Part shown: piece after piece, positions 38,920 through 47,720 of the stretch
How positions within the stretch are numbered: the stretch's first letter is position 1
Layout of the letters: every line of letters begins with the position of its first letter
Assembly: GCA_030706015.1 (NCBI GenBank)
Contig: JAUZPI010000003.1
Span: forward strand, 1 to 64,000
DNA: 64,000 nt
Direction of reading: 5' to 3'
DNA from: Bacillota bacterium
Lineage (GTDB): Bacteria > Bacillota > Clostridia > Clostridiales > Clostridiaceae
The notes under the pieces: model-generated
Told to the model about the DNA's origin: nothing
What the model saw: only the letters and a program-made list of their open reading frames with translations
Databases searched by the model: none
Position numbers and translations under genes: made by a program

Positions 38920-39414
38920 TTAATCACCCTTTCCTAAGCTTTCTATCGTGTATGCATATCTGCAATTACCTAAATCATCTCCAGGCTCAGGTATGCAGTG
39001 TTCTTCAAACTCTTCGTAAATCTCACATTCGCAGTGATTTTTCTTACAATCCTTGCAGTTCTTATCCATTATTAACTCAACTAGCTTGTAATAATCTCTA
39101 TTCTTTTCATAGCAATCATCTAATTTACTGGATATTTCTCTGTTGTATTGCTTAATTGCGAATTTATCCTGTACATATACATAAGCTTCAACTACACTAT
39201 TCGTAAATGTCTGTAATGCCTGATTACATTGTCTACTAGTTATACTGTCGAATGCCTTTTTACCCCATGTCTTTGCTAACTTGAGAGCCTTTATTTCTTC
39301 TTTGGTTAGATTATTTCTTTTAGTCCATGTTTTTAGAATTTCATCTATGTTATCAATATGTTTTATTAGAAAAAGCATCTGTACACGTTCATCCTTAGAA
39401 AAATAATCTTTCAT
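38920..39414 (-). CDS. Cys-rich phage protein (DUF5651-like)
   Basis: 164 aa: a helical body (KDYFSKDERVQMLFLIKHID) and a C-terminal Cys cluster, CKDCKKNHCECEIYEEFEEH then C and NCRYAY, likely zinc-binding. It resembles DUF5651 proteins of clostridial phages. ATG at 39414 has GGAGGGG 5 nt upstream, better than the start at 39459. Confidence 0.7.
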   Translation of the reverse strand: MKDYFSKDERVQMLFLIKHIDNIDEILKTWTKRNNLTKEEIKALKLAKTWGKKAFDSITSRQCNQALQTFTNSVVEAYVYVQDKFAIKQYNREISSKLDDCYEKNRDYYKLVELIMDKNCKDCKKNHCECEIYEEFEEHCIPEPGDDLGNCRYAYTIESLGKGD

Positions 39415-39502
39415 ATCAACCCCTCCATTTTTGCATACACATAGCTTGTACTCTTGCAAAACTGTTTGTACTAAGCCATGTGTACATGTTTATTATTGCA
39501 AC

Positions 39503-40522
39503 TTATTTCTCTATGTAGTTGCGAATATTCTTGATTAGCATATCTATAGATCCATCACCATTTCTAATAATCTCAAATCTATTAGTATCTTTATAAGCTT
39601 CCTGAGTTATGCTTAATTCAATATCTTTATCAATTTTTAACTTTTTCTTTTTTAACTTAGCTTCAACCCATTGCTTATCCACACTAAATTTTTCATCAAC
39701 ATTACATTCATTCATGTACTCAACAAAGTTTTCTCTAATATCTTTACCTTGGCCCAATATTTCATCGGCCAACTTTGGAATATTAATTTTATCCTCTTCT
39801 ATCAGTTTTTTATTAATAGAGTTTCTAATAATTTCTGCTGCGTCTGCATTTTCCTTTAAGCCACTTTTAATCCATTTATCAGTTGCATTTAGAAATTTCT
39901 TAGTTATATCTCTTTCATTCTCAACTTCGTAGCACTCTAGGAATTTTTCCTTGAACCAATTGGAGCTATATTCTTCTTCCTTGGTATCTTTAGTTTTATC
40001 CAGCACCATTAGGTCATAACTTCCATTTAGTTTCATGCCCTTTATAAATGCACATTGCTTTACTGTCTTAGGCAATGATGTTACTGGAATAATGTTCATT
40101 CCCAACTTGTTATCAACAAATTCAATGTTATGATGATAGTTCTTTGCATAATCCAGCTTGAATATTGCAATTATTGGTCCATACTCAGTAGAAATAGAAA
40201 CTACTAACAAATCTGCAGAAGGAATATTACATTTGTGTTTCATAATACTGAAAATATCCTTTGCTATCTCTTGGGATATCTCAATTAATTCCTTATGCCC
40301 GTTAATATAGTCGCTGGCTAGATCTTTAATGACTGAATCGTTATTGAATTTTGCATACTTCAATTTTTCATCTTTAAGACTCTTTGCAGTAATTTTGTGA
40401 ATAAACATGTAGGTTTCATCATTAAGTCTTAGAGGATATTCATTTAAAATAGGTTCCCCTGCATTGCTATCTAGTGCATGTATTACAGCTTCATTTATGG
40501 TAATTTCGTTTATATACTCCAT
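39503..40522 (-). CDS. NdpA/YejK-like nucleoid-associated protein
   Basis: A 339-aa protein similar to the 37-kDa nucleoid-associated family: INEAVIHALDSNAGEPILNE, DLLVVSISTEYGPIIAIFKL, IIPVTSLPKTVKQCAFIKG and a C-terminal ...IRNYIEK. YejK associates with the nucleoid of E. coli; the role in phages is not settled. It overlaps the RuvC-like gene by one base, so it may be used with phage recombination or host DNA takeover. Confidence 0.75.
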   Translation of the reverse strand: MEYINEITINEAVIHALDSNAGEPILNEYPLRLNDETYMFIHKITAKSLKDEKLKYAKFNNDSVIKDLASDYINGHKELIEISQEIAKDIFSIMKHKCNIPSADLLVVSISTEYGPIIAIFKLDYAKNYHHNIEFVDNKLGMNIIPVTSLPKTVKQCAFIKGMKLNGSYDLMVLDKTKDTKEEEYSSNWFKEKFLECYEVENERDITKKFLNATDKWIKSGLKENADAAEIIRNSINKKLIEEDKINIPKLADEILGQGKDIRENFVEYMNECNVDEKFSVDKQWVEAKLKKKKLKIDKDIELSITQEAYKDTNRFEIIRNGDGSIDMLIKNIRNYIEK

Positions 40523-41013
40523 TATTGTTCTCCCTTCACATACATATCATAATAAGTAATTCCAACAGCATAGGCTGCCCAAACATCTTTAGCAAAACCG
40601 TAAAACCAATCAGGATTCTTCTTAGTACCCTTACCGTTCTTTAAGTCATGCTTAGCAAACCTGTCTATTAAGGCTCTTCTAATATTGCTATCATTAGCCC
40701 TGTTGGAATGGCAAAGATTTAACTTCTCTTCTTTTCTGTAGATATAAGTTGCATTCATGTTGTAGTATTCGGCCATTTCTTTATATCTACCTATCCATAC
40801 ACATGTTTCAAATACTTCCTTACCTACTGCCATACCATAGCTATCTATCATTTCAATTACAATACATAGATCATATCCATACTTTTTAATATATCTTCTT
40901 AACTCTTGCCTAACATTTTCATTTACATATTTCCCGAATTCTATTGGCTTCAAATTATCATCTATAAGCACAATTCCGCTTTCAATATTTCCAGGATCTA
41001 TTGCTAGTATCAA
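40522..41013 (-). CDS. RuvC-like Holliday junction resolvase
   Basis: 163 aa. MILAIDPGNIESGIVLID carries the first catalytic Asp of the RNase H-like RuvC fold; CIVIEMIDSYG carries the Glu and DVWAAYAVGITYYD the C-terminal Asp pair. Resolves branched DNA before packaging. Start is TTG, overlapping the TGA of the upstream small gene (TTTTGATA). Confidence 0.85.
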   Translation of the reverse strand: MILAIDPGNIESGIVLIDDNLKPIEFGKYVNENVRQELRRYIKKYGYDLCIVIEMIDSYGMAVGKEVFETCVWIGRYKEMAEYYNMNATYIYRKEEKLNLCHSNRANDSNIRRALIDRFAKHDLKNGKGTKKNPDWFYGFAKDVWAAYAVGITYYDMYVKGEQ

Positions 41014-41177
41014 AACTGCCCCACCTTCTTCCTCATGGTTTTTTCCATACCTCTGTAGTGGATGTTATTTAATTCACTTTCCATTCGCCTTTCTTCATAC
41101 ATTTTGTTTTTCTTTTTCATTGCTATAGCATTAGATGTCCTTCTGGCTGCTTCTTTCCGTTGTTCCTTAGTCAGCAT
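41010..41177 (-). CDS. Small basic phage protein (55 aa)
   Basis: MLTKEQRKEAARRTSNAIAM followed by KKKNKMYEERRMESELNN and ending KKVGQF. Overlaps the HNH gene's end and the RuvC-like start, filling the gap in a tight operon. Very Arg/Lys-rich, possibly nucleic-acid binding. Function unknown. Confidence 0.65.
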   Translation of the reverse strand: MLTKEQRKEAARRTSNAIAMKKKNKMYEERRMESELNNIHYRGMEKTMRKKVGQF

Positions 41178-41535
41178 AGAGCATCCCTCCCATGCATGAT
41201 CGTACTATGTCAATTCTCTCGTAGCCTTCCTTGCACCATGTTAATGTTTTTGTAAGCTTGTCTACCTGATTATGATTAATTCCCAGTAACTCTGCTATCT
41301 CCGACTTGTGATAATATTCCTTGTTGAATAACTCAAACAATTTCTTCTGTAACTCTTTCTTGTACTTCAAATCTATTTTTCTGTCCCTATGAGGACTAGC
41401 GTTTCCCCTGTGGTGTTCTCCACAAAGATATTTAATATTTATTCTTGCACCTACCATATAGGAAGCTTGGGAACGATATACAATATGGTGTTCCTCTATT
41501 CCTGCAGTTGTGCCGCACTCTTTGCAGTATTCCAT
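41167..41535 (-). CDS. HNH-type endonuclease with helix-turn-helix tail
   Basis: 122 aa. CKECG and LCGEHHRG give the zinc and His parts of an HNH nuclease (EEHHIVYRSQASY in between); residues 75-100 (YYHKSEIAELLGINHNQVDK) form an HTH. Small HNH proteins in early operons may nick DNA in replication or packaging; ApaI-type cut sites cannot be predicted. Confidence 0.78.
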   Translation of the reverse strand: MEYCKECGTTAGIEEHHIVYRSQASYMVGARINIKYLCGEHHRGNASPHRDRKIDLKYKKELQKKLFELFNKEYYHKSEIAELLGINHNQVDKLTKTLTWCKEGYERIDIVRSCMGGMLYAD

Positions 41536-41547
41536 TTTTTCATCTCC

Positions 41548-41823
41548 TTAATCGTAGAATCTGTTTTTCTTCCAGTTCTCAGGCCTTTTAATTTGAGGTT
41601 TAACTTCACATTTTTCATTAAATTCCGCGCTAATTTCATCAATCAAATCTTTTAATGATTTTGGCTTTGGCATTATCCACGATGCTAAATATTGCTCACT
41701 TACCTCAAGTTGTTCGATTTTTCTCCTTTGCTCTTCTTCCTGAGCATTTTGAATTATCTTGAAATATTCTCTTATTATCTTTGAACTCCTGAATCCAACA
41801 CATAGGATTACAAACTTATCCAT
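41548..41823 (-). CDS. Phage protein, unknown
   Basis: A 91-aa protein (MDKFVILCVGFRSSKIIREY ... LIDEISAEFNEKCEVKPQIK). The internal ATG at 41823 with GGTTGGTG is chosen over 41856. A hairpin GGACAAGC / GCCTGTCC (41872-41892) lies upstream on the transcript. No domain recognised. Confidence 0.6.
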   Translation of the reverse strand: MDKFVILCVGFRSSKIIREYFKIIQNAQEEEQRRKIEQLEVSEQYLASWIMPKPKSLKDLIDEISAEFNEKCEVKPQIKRPENWKKNRFYD

Positions 41824-41955
41824 CAGAATCACCAACCATTTTTCCTTAGAGGACAAGCCGAAGCCTGTCCAAGATTATTGTATTATTTGTATATACAGAT
41901 ATAACGGTTTATATAGTGTTACTATTGCTTAATTTGCTGTGCTTCTAACTAAGTT

Positions 41956-42057
41956 TTATTTAATTTCCTTTATGCCTTTTGCTATCTCTGGTATACATAC
42001 AGCAGCAATTACAGCTACCATTCCTAGCATGCATAGAGCTTCTTTTAGACTAGGCAT
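41956..42057 (-). CDS. 33-aa single-helix membrane protein
   Basis: MPSLKEALCMLGMVAVIAAV then CIPEIAKGIKEIK, with a strong GGAGG ribosome site 7 nt upstream of ATG. One membrane helix and a basic end. It is clearly translated by these signs but has no recognised family. Confidence 0.65.
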   Translation of the reverse strand: MPSLKEALCMLGMVAVIAAVCIPEIAKGIKEIK

Positions 42058-42099
42058 GTTACTAACCTCCTTAGAGTCGTATTTTCCTTGAAAGACGAA

Positions 42100-42702
42100 C
42101 TAACTAAAGTAGTCTAAGTTGCTTGTAAATCCTTTAATAATTTCATTTTCAATATTGACAAACTCGGTTACTCTTTCATTCAGCTCTTTAAGGCTTCTAT
42201 CTATATATTCATCACTTTCTTCATCATATTTAGAAAACCAATATTCTACATTATCATCACAACTGGTATTTTTAAATATTAAAAACGGATATTCATTTTC
42301 ATCTATTTTTAATATTTCTTCTGCTATTTCATTAAATCTATCATGAATATGCTCTTCCAATTCGGTAGCATATTCTTTATTTGTTTTAAGAAACATCTTT
42401 ATCGAATTTACAATAAAAACTTTATCTTTTGTAAAAAACACCTGTTGATTGCTCATTTCCCATAATACTCTATCTTCTTGAACTTCTGAATTGTTGAGTT
42501 TTTCATTCAGCCTTCCATGTATAGTTTTATCAAACATTGTAGCACTTAAAAAACTTCTTTTGCTTTCAAATGGTTTCTTTGGAATATATTTTTCTAATAA
42601 AATATCCCACGATACAGGAGAAAATAACCAAGAATTTTTAAATTCTATTAATTCCTCACCATTAAAATTTTTATCCATTACCCATAAACTACTATTGCTC
42701 AT
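42100..42702 (-). CDS. Phage protein, unknown (acidic)
   Basis: A 200-aa acidic protein (MSNSSLWVMDKNFNGEELIE ... KELNERVTEFVNIENEIIKG). No known motif. It has its own upstream gap and lies between a PAPS reductase-like gene and a small membrane peptide; might be an early takeover protein or cargo. Confidence 0.6.
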   Translation of the reverse strand: MSNSSLWVMDKNFNGEELIEFKNSWLFSPVSWDILLEKYIPKKPFESKRSFLSATMFDKTIHGRLNEKLNNSEVQEDRVLWEMSNQQVFFTKDKVFIVNSIKMFLKTNKEYATELEEHIHDRFNEIAEEILKIDENEYPFLIFKNTSCDDNVEYWFSKYDEESDEYIDRSLKELNERVTEFVNIENEIIKGFTSNLDYFS

Positions 42703-42770
42703 TCTATAAATTCCCCCTTAATTTTTATAAACTATTATGTCGTCCTTTATTCAGATTCTGAATTAACTTT

Positions 42771-42797
42771 TTAAACTATCTTAAACTATCTTAAACT
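42771..42797. repeat. 10-bp tandem repeat at the end of the PAPS reductase-like gene
   Basis: TTAAACTATC occurs twice in full and once in part (2.7 copies), covering the stop codon. Slippage here would alter the last residues. Confidence 0.8.
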
Positions 42798-43800
42798 GCT
42801 GGTATCTGGCACCTTGTCCATTAATAGCATCGACTTCTGCCAGGTATGGTACATTAATATAATCTAATACCTCCGCCATACCAAGTCCTCCAGATTCCCA
42901 AGATTTAAAGCAATATTCATGGAGCTGTGGATGGGTAATTTGCATCTTTTGAAATCTATTAGGGCATCCTTCCATGTGGCATCCAAAAGCACAAAACATG
43001 CAGCCTGTCCTTTGTACTCCTGTTGTATATAATTCTCCAGAAGAGCTTTGCTTTATCTCACCATATACACTACAAATGTCTATATTATTTTCTGCTGCAT
43101 ATCTTAATACATCCTGTTTAGTCCAAAAACCCATAGGCTGGCTCTTGGGAACATTGGAATCATAAACATTACAGCCTGTTTTTTCATATTTCCTCCTACG
43201 TTCAAAACTTTCATCTTGTGTAATTCCAACGTAAGGAACACGATTAGTTTTTTTATGATACTCTTTAAATGGTTTCTTCTTCATAACATCACAGCACTTT
43301 TCAGAAGTTTCAAATGGTGCATCCAAAAGTATTTTCCACTTTTCTGCAAGCTTTCCTATAGAACCTCGTTCATCTCCGTTGAGAAGATAATTTCTATAAC
43401 GCTCTCCTAGGTTGCCATTTCTTAATTTTCTTACCTTTGCTGCTGTCTCTTTTGATACCACTGGATAACCATATTCTTTTATAACTTGCCTAAATGATTT
43501 CTGAGGTCTTAATATAGTTACATCGTCAAAAGTTTTTACAAACTGTTTTAGCTCAGGATATTCTAAGCCAGTGTCAGCAAATACAGCAGGTATATCGCTA
43601 TATAGATGTTTTCTAATTAAATGAAGCAAAACTGTACTATCTAAACCACCGCTAAAGCTAATGTAAACATCTCCGCTCCAGTGGCTATACCAGTCCTCTA
43701 TTCTTTTTTTAGTAAGTTCTAATTTTAATTCGTATGGCAAGTTTTTCCTCTGGCTAAATGCCCAATCCTTAAGCTTTAGATCTATATCCTGTATAAACAT
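42781..43800 (-). CDS. PAPS reductase / ATP-PPase family protein (DndC-like)
   Basis: 339 aa. PP-loop YISFSGGLDSTVLLHLI (residues 46-62) binds ATP; AVFADTGLEYPEL and VSKETAAKVRKLRNGN fit the phage PAPS reductase family. A late Cys cluster (RTGCMFCAFGCHMEGCPN) probably binds an iron-sulfur cluster, as in DndC. Such proteins are common in clostridial phages and may take part in sulfur-linked DNA modification or metabolism; no other dnd gene is present. Confidence 0.82.
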   Translation of the reverse strand: MFIQDIDLKLKDWAFSQRKNLPYELKLELTKKRIEDWYSHWSGDVYISFSGGLDSTVLLHLIRKHLYSDIPAVFADTGLEYPELKQFVKTFDDVTILRPQKSFRQVIKEYGYPVVSKETAAKVRKLRNGNLGERYRNYLLNGDERGSIGKLAEKWKILLDAPFETSEKCCDVMKKKPFKEYHKKTNRVPYVGITQDESFERRRKYEKTGCNVYDSNVPKSQPMGFWTKQDVLRYAAENNIDICSVYGEIKQSSSGELYTTGVQRTGCMFCAFGCHMEGCPNRFQKMQITHPQLHEYCFKSWESGGLGMAEVLDYINVPYLAEVDAINGQGARYQQFKIV

Positions 43801-43829
43801 TATTTCACCTCTCTGCCCCCGAAATTCTA

Positions 43830-44297
43830 CTAATACCCCTGCTGCTGTCTCTCTATATTCTTCTTATATTTCTTGTTATATGCTGCTTCCATTTCTTCTA
43901 AGCTAATATCCAGGCATCTTCCTAAGGCAACGATTGTTGCTAAAACACATTGTTCATCTGAAACATTTGAGAAAGCCACCAAGAAAGCTTTGTCAATATC
44001 CTCTTTATCTAAAATCAAATCTATATGGTTAATCACTGCTTCATTTGCTTGGTGCAACTCATTCTCTAGACTTAGAGCAAAGTGAAAGCAATCCGCCCAT
44101 TCTTCTTCTATCTTGGATCTAACGATATACTGTTCTTTCTTCCAGTACTTAAAGCTTTGAACCTCATTCGCTAACTCACCCAACTCAACTAAGAGAGCCA
44201 GTTTGATTTTTTCCTTAGGATATTCAGATATTTCAGCATTTTTAAAAATAAGGTTGTCCAACTCCTTTTGTTTGCTTAGAAGCTTCTTTAACTCCAT
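43830..44297 (-). CDS. Dimeric dUTPase (dUTPase_2, MazG-like fold)
   Basis: 155 aa, all-helical. KLALLVELGELANEVQSFKYWK carries the ExxE metal motif and EEWADCFHFALSLENEL the ExxD motif of dimeric dUTPases. Hydrolyses dUTP to dUMP, keeping uracil out of phage DNA. Lies in the nucleotide part of the early operon. Confidence 0.85.
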   Translation of the reverse strand: MELKKLLSKQKELDNLIFKNAEISEYPKEKIKLALLVELGELANEVQSFKYWKKEQYIVRSKIEEEWADCFHFALSLENELHQANEAVINHIDLILDKEDIDKAFLVAFSNVSDEQCVLATIVALGRCLDISLEEMEAAYNKKYKKNIERQQQGY

Positions 44298-44315
44298 TAC
44301 TTAACCACCTCTCTA

Positions 44316-44729
44316 TTAGACTATTTCAAAGTGTTTCTCGACTATCTCTTGAACCTTTTCGTAATTATGATGTTGACTAATATCATTTAATACTGACTTC
44401 TTTTTAAAACCTGCAGACTCGCGCCTAGTAGCTTCTCTATATTCCCAAGAATCCCACATGCACTTATTTACATAGCAGGCATTTATAAAATAAATATCTC
44501 CAGCATCATTAATGTTATATCTTGGCCTTAATTCACTTGTGTCACCACAATATTTAGGATCTAAATCCCCTAAGTTTTCTAAACTTTCATCGTCTACTGA
44601 CCTCTTATATCTATTTAACTCTAACGCAAACTTTCTTGCCTTCTCAATGAAGTTTTCACCTATCTTAACTATAAACATATGTCTTGAATGATAGTATTGA
44701 CTAACTATCAAGCAGTATTTGTACTCCAT
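44316..44729 (-). CDS. Phage protein, unknown (137 aa)
   Basis: MEYKYCLIVSQYYHSRHMFI then KARKFALELNRYKRSVDDES; mixed alpha/beta, no known domain. Start overlaps the AbrB-like gene's stop by one base. Confidence 0.6.
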   Translation of the reverse strand: MEYKYCLIVSQYYHSRHMFIVKIGENFIEKARKFALELNRYKRSVDDESLENLGDLDPKYCGDTSELRPRYNINDAGDIYFINACYVNKCMWDSWEYREATRRESAGFKKKSVLNDISQHHNYEKVQEIVEKHFEIV

Positions 44730-44983
44730 TACTTAACCACCTTCAATCCTTTAATTTCGCCAAGGCATTTCTTGCAGATATTTTTACCCTTGTAGTTTTC
44801 AACTTCTTTAGCTTCACCGCAGAATACACATGCTGGCTCATACTTCTTTAGAATTATGTGCTCTCCATCTACAAAGATTTCTAAAGCATCTTTCTCCTCA
44901 ATATTGAATGTTCTTCTTAGCTCCTTTGGAATTACTATTCTTCCTAACTCGTCCACTCTTCTTACTATTCCTGTTGATTTCAT
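44729..44983 (-). CDS. AbrB/SpoVT-type regulator with zinc ribbon
   Basis: 84 aa. Residues 1-48 are a swapped-hairpin AbrB domain (TGIVRRVDELGRIVIPKELR, IEEKDALEIFVDGEHIILKK). The C-terminus has CVFCGEAKEVENYKGKNICKKC, a treble-clef-like zinc site. Binds DNA and may reset host or phage gene expression. Confidence 0.88.
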   Translation of the reverse strand: MKSTGIVRRVDELGRIVIPKELRRTFNIEEKDALEIFVDGEHIILKKYEPACVFCGEAKEVENYKGKNICKKCLGEIKGLKVVK

Positions 44984-44987
44984 AATT

Positions 44988-45515
44988 TTATTTCCCCTCT
45001 CTATTTTTGATTTCTTTTATTTCAAACTCTATTACCCATACCCAAGGGTTTTCATCCCAATTTTTATAGATACTATTCCATTCTGCTTCAAATAGTTCTC
45101 TTGCTGTAAACAACTCAGGCACTTCATTAAAACCTTCCTTTATTGCCCCATCCTCTGTAATGGTCTGTAATCTCTCAACTCTAACATCAGTAACCTTTAA
45201 GAATATCCTTGCTGCTTCTTTAGGCGTATGGATTGATGGTCGCCACCTTTTTACACCAACATCTATAAACGTATGCTCAACACCGTTATCATCACATTTA
45301 TAGAGATACTTCAAATCTTTGTCTATTTCCACATCAGCGTAATTTTGAAAGTCGTCTATTGTGGTCCATGTTTCTCTGATATAAAGAACATCTCCTACTT
45401 TATAAGATGGTTCGTAGGGTACTAGTCTTTCATTACCCCTTGGCTTAGTTATTAATCCATTAGGATGAACCTCTGTAGGCTGCTTATTAAATTCTTCCGA
45501 AGCTATATAATCCAT
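44988..45515 (-). CDS. ASCH-domain-like phage protein
   Basis: 175 aa. YKVGDVLYIRETWTTIDDFQ and EAARIFLKVTDVRVERLQTI followed by GAIKEGF match the ASCH-like phage family, a PUA-type fold that binds RNA. ATG at 45515 with GGAGGG is preferred over 45563. Role in phage growth unknown. Confidence 0.75.
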   Translation of the reverse strand: MDYIASEEFNKQPTEVHPNGLITKPRGNERLVPYEPSYKVGDVLYIRETWTTIDDFQNYADVEIDKDLKYLYKCDDNGVEHTFIDVGVKRWRPSIHTPKEAARIFLKVTDVRVERLQTITEDGAIKEGFNEVPELFTARELFEAEWNSIYKNWDENPWVWVIEFEIKEIKNREGK

Positions 45516-45526
45516 CTGTGTCCCTC

Positions 45527-45718
45527 CTACGCCTGGTAAACTTGTCCAGCTTGTTGAGTCCATTGCTGAATAAACATTACTTCTGCAAAGGCTCTACTGC
45601 CTTTGTTTGCTTGTATTTGTCTTACTGCTTCTGCATAGCTGCATTTGTAGTCACGTGCTACCTGTACTACCTCTAAAGTTTCTTCATGCTCGTTATTAAC
45701 CAACATCCTTCTACTCAT
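45527..45718 (-). CDS. Small phage protein (63 aa), unknown
   Basis: MSRRMLVNNEHEETLEVVQV then ARDYKCSYAEAVRQIQANKG: a helical, possibly nucleic-acid-binding protein, in a tight run of early genes. Confidence 0.6.
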   Translation of the reverse strand: MSRRMLVNNEHEETLEVVQVARDYKCSYAEAVRQIQANKGSRAFAEVMFIQQWTQQAGQVYQA

Positions 45719-45741
45719 TTTCTTATCCCCCTTATTCCCTT

Positions 45742-46101
45742 TTAATTAATCTTTTTCACTTCTCTAAGCATTGCTTTTACAGCTTTCTCAGCATCCTCAT
45801 CATCATTATCTAGCGCCCAAGCTGTATTAAAATACATGAGAGCTTTCTTTTTATCGCCAGTTTTTAGATAAGCATATCCTAAGTTGAAAGCAGCTTTGTT
45901 ATCTTGCTTAAGGATGTATGCTGATTTAAGACTTTCTAACGCTTTATCGTATTGCTTTAGTTTCACATAACATGTTCCAATGTTATATACTGCTGCACGA
46001 TAAAATTCTGAATCTATGCTTATTTCTCTATACTTTTTAATTGCATTTTTGTAATCTCTTTTTTCGTACAAGGCATTGCCTTCTTCAAATATTTCATCCA
46101 C
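45742..46101 (-). CDS. TPR-repeat protein
   Basis: 119 aa with three tetratricopeptide repeats (EGNALYEKRDYKNAIKKYRE; YNIGTCYVKLKQYDKALESL; FNLGYAYLKTGDKKKALMYF). A protein-binding scaffold. It is 2 nt after the DnaC-like loader, so it may aid replication proteins or bind a host partner. TPR proteins are unusual in phage replication operons. Confidence 0.85.
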   Translation of the reverse strand: MDEIFEEGNALYEKRDYKNAIKKYREISIDSEFYRAAVYNIGTCYVKLKQYDKALESLKSAYILKQDNKAAFNLGYAYLKTGDKKKALMYFNTAWALDNDDEDAEKAVKAMLREVKKIN

Positions 46102-46103
46102 CC

Positions 46104-46916
46104 CTATCCCTCCTTAAAGAATTTTCTCATTCTATAATTATTCTTCTGGTCCTTAAAGACCGTAATATTATCCCCGCAGGCTTCAATAATTCTTCCAGCT
46201 AATGCTTCATCCAAATCGAATAACATTCTAGGAGTACACTCACTGGATACAAGCATTGGCAGCCTGTTATTGTATCTATAATTAAGTATTGGATAAATGT
46301 GTTTCATGTCCGATTCGCTCAATTCACCAACCAATCTGCCTTTCTTTACCTTATCCTTGAACAAATCATCAATTATCAAAAGCTTGGCTCTGCTGTATCG
46401 GTTAATTAGTTTGTTATAGTATTCATCATCTAGGGTATTAGCTTTAAGTTCTCTCATGGATTCTAAGTAAGGCATATATACAACTGGCACTGGATTAGCT
46501 TCTCGGTTAATAAGGTTGGTGCCTATTGCTATAACTATGTGAGTTTTGCCGGCTCCTGGTTGACCGAACAATCCGAAGCTATTTTCTCTAGTGTCTTTTA
46601 TTTCTTCAAAGGATTTTATATATTCAACAGCTTTTGCTCTGGCAGCCTTGGTTACTTCATCGTAAGGCTTGTAGTCGTTCAGCTTTAGATTCTTTTGGTC
46701 TGCCTTGATTCCGCTGTTATCCCATAGCCTTTTGATGTAGTCCAACTCTACACAGTCACATTTAGCATAAGTTCCTCTCTCGGTTAGGACCCATCCGGTA
46801 TCTCTGCATTTATTGCATTTATACTCTGATTGGGTTTTAACCTCCGAGTTTCCCGAAGTCGATAATTTCTGCCGTGTCTTTTGTATTAGTTGCTCGAGTT
46901 CCTCCAACCTTATCAC
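46104..46916 (-). CDS. DnaC/DnaI-like helicase loader
   Basis: A 270-aa AAA+ ATPase. N-terminal Cys-rich zinc finger (CNKCRDTGWVLTERGTYAKC) as in DnaI, Walker A LFGQPGAGKTHIVIAIG, Walker B LLIIDDLFKD, and an arginine region (NRLPMLVSSECTP). Loads the replicative helicase at the phage origin. It overlaps the DnaD-like gene by 80 nt in another frame. Confidence 0.9.
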   Translation of the reverse strand: MIRLEELEQLIQKTRQKLSTSGNSEVKTQSEYKCNKCRDTGWVLTERGTYAKCDCVELDYIKRLWDNSGIKADQKNLKLNDYKPYDEVTKAARAKAVEYIKSFEEIKDTRENSFGLFGQPGAGKTHIVIAIGTNLINREANPVPVVYMPYLESMRELKANTLDDEYYNKLINRYSRAKLLIIDDLFKDKVKKGRLVGELSESDMKHIYPILNYRYNNRLPMLVSSECTPRMLFDLDEALAGRIIEACGDNITVFKDQKNNYRMRKFFKEG

Positions 46917-47553
46917 CGCCTTTTTTAACCTTGTGATTCCTTTGGCTTGTGTATGCTTCTGCTTGACCTAAAGTCTTTATGCCTTGGCTATTCCAATCAG
47001 CTAAAATACTGTTTATATATTTAATCTTCCTAACATTCTCATGAACTGCTACCTCAATAGCTTTGATTATTACGTCTGCATTATCCTCGAATGTTTCAAA
47101 CCACTTTATTAATTCATCACGTTCCATGCTTCCACATACAGGGTTGATATTATTTTGATAAACCTTTATTACATCACCTATGCCTTTTACAGTTTCTTTA
47201 GGCTCTTCTGCTGCAGTAGTATCCTGTTTAACTTCTTCCTCTTCCACATACTCTGGATAAGGCAACAATGTATAAAGGTTACTTTTATACTTCTGGCCAT
47301 CAAATCTATGCTCTATAGAAATAAATCCTTTATCTTCTAGTGACTTTAAATTTTTTCTAACAGTATTTTCAGACCATTTTAAATTTGTAGCTAATGTTCC
47401 AATACCAGGAAAGCATTCACTATTTGAGTTAGCATATTTTTTTAGGTGAATATAAATTATCTGTTCATCACCATTTAAACTTTTATGATCCAAAACATAG
47501 TTATCAATTATCGTAAAATGAAACCCAGTTGTCTTATCATATACTTTATCCAT
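46837..47553 (-). CDS. DnaD-like phage replisome organizer
   Basis: 238 aa. N-terminal winged helix (YVLDHKSLNGDEQIIYIHLK, GIGTLATNLKWSENTVRKNL); C-terminal DnaD domain about residues 120-205 (VYQNNINPVCGSMERDELIK WFETF in part, YINSILADWNSQGIKTL). Melts origin DNA and recruits the loader. An iteron array lies just upstream (47623-47713). Confidence 0.9.
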   Translation of the reverse strand: MDKVYDKTTGFHFTIIDNYVLDHKSLNGDEQIIYIHLKKYANSNSECFPGIGTLATNLKWSENTVRKNLKSLEDKGFISIEHRFDGQKYKSNLYTLLPYPEYVEEEEVKQDTTAAEEPKETVKGIGDVIKVYQNNINPVCGSMERDELIKWFETFEDNADVIIKAIEVAVHENVRKIKYINSILADWNSQGIKTLGQAEAYTSQRNHKVKKGGDKVGGTRATNTKDTAEIIDFGKLGG

Positions 47554-47622
47554 CTAGTCACCTTCTTCTTTATCTTTAATATAGTTAAAAATTAATATAG
47601 TTAATTGGATATAGTTATTACG

Positions 47623-47713
47623 CAAATTTTGAAGTACCCTGGTTCAAAATTTGAAGTACCCCTCCTTCAAGATTTGCAGTACCTCAAATTTTGAAGTACC
47701 TCAGAATTTGAAG
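47623..47713. repeat. Iteron array, candidate phage origin
   Basis: Four copies of a 16-mer with consensus CAAAWTTTGAAGTACC at 47623-47638, 47645-47660, 47668-47683 (two changes) and 47685-47700, plus part of a fifth at 47702-47713. Spacing is 22, 23, 17 and 17 bp. It lies between the LysM gene and the DnaD-like initiator. AT-rich DNA (47572-47622) beside it could be a melting element. Could alternatively be an operator for the replication genes. Confidence 0.7.
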
Positions 47714-47720
47714 GGGGTCA

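Noticed and set aside
42781..43800. Complete Dnd phosphorothioation system
   Set aside because: Only a DndC-like protein is present; no dndB, D or E.
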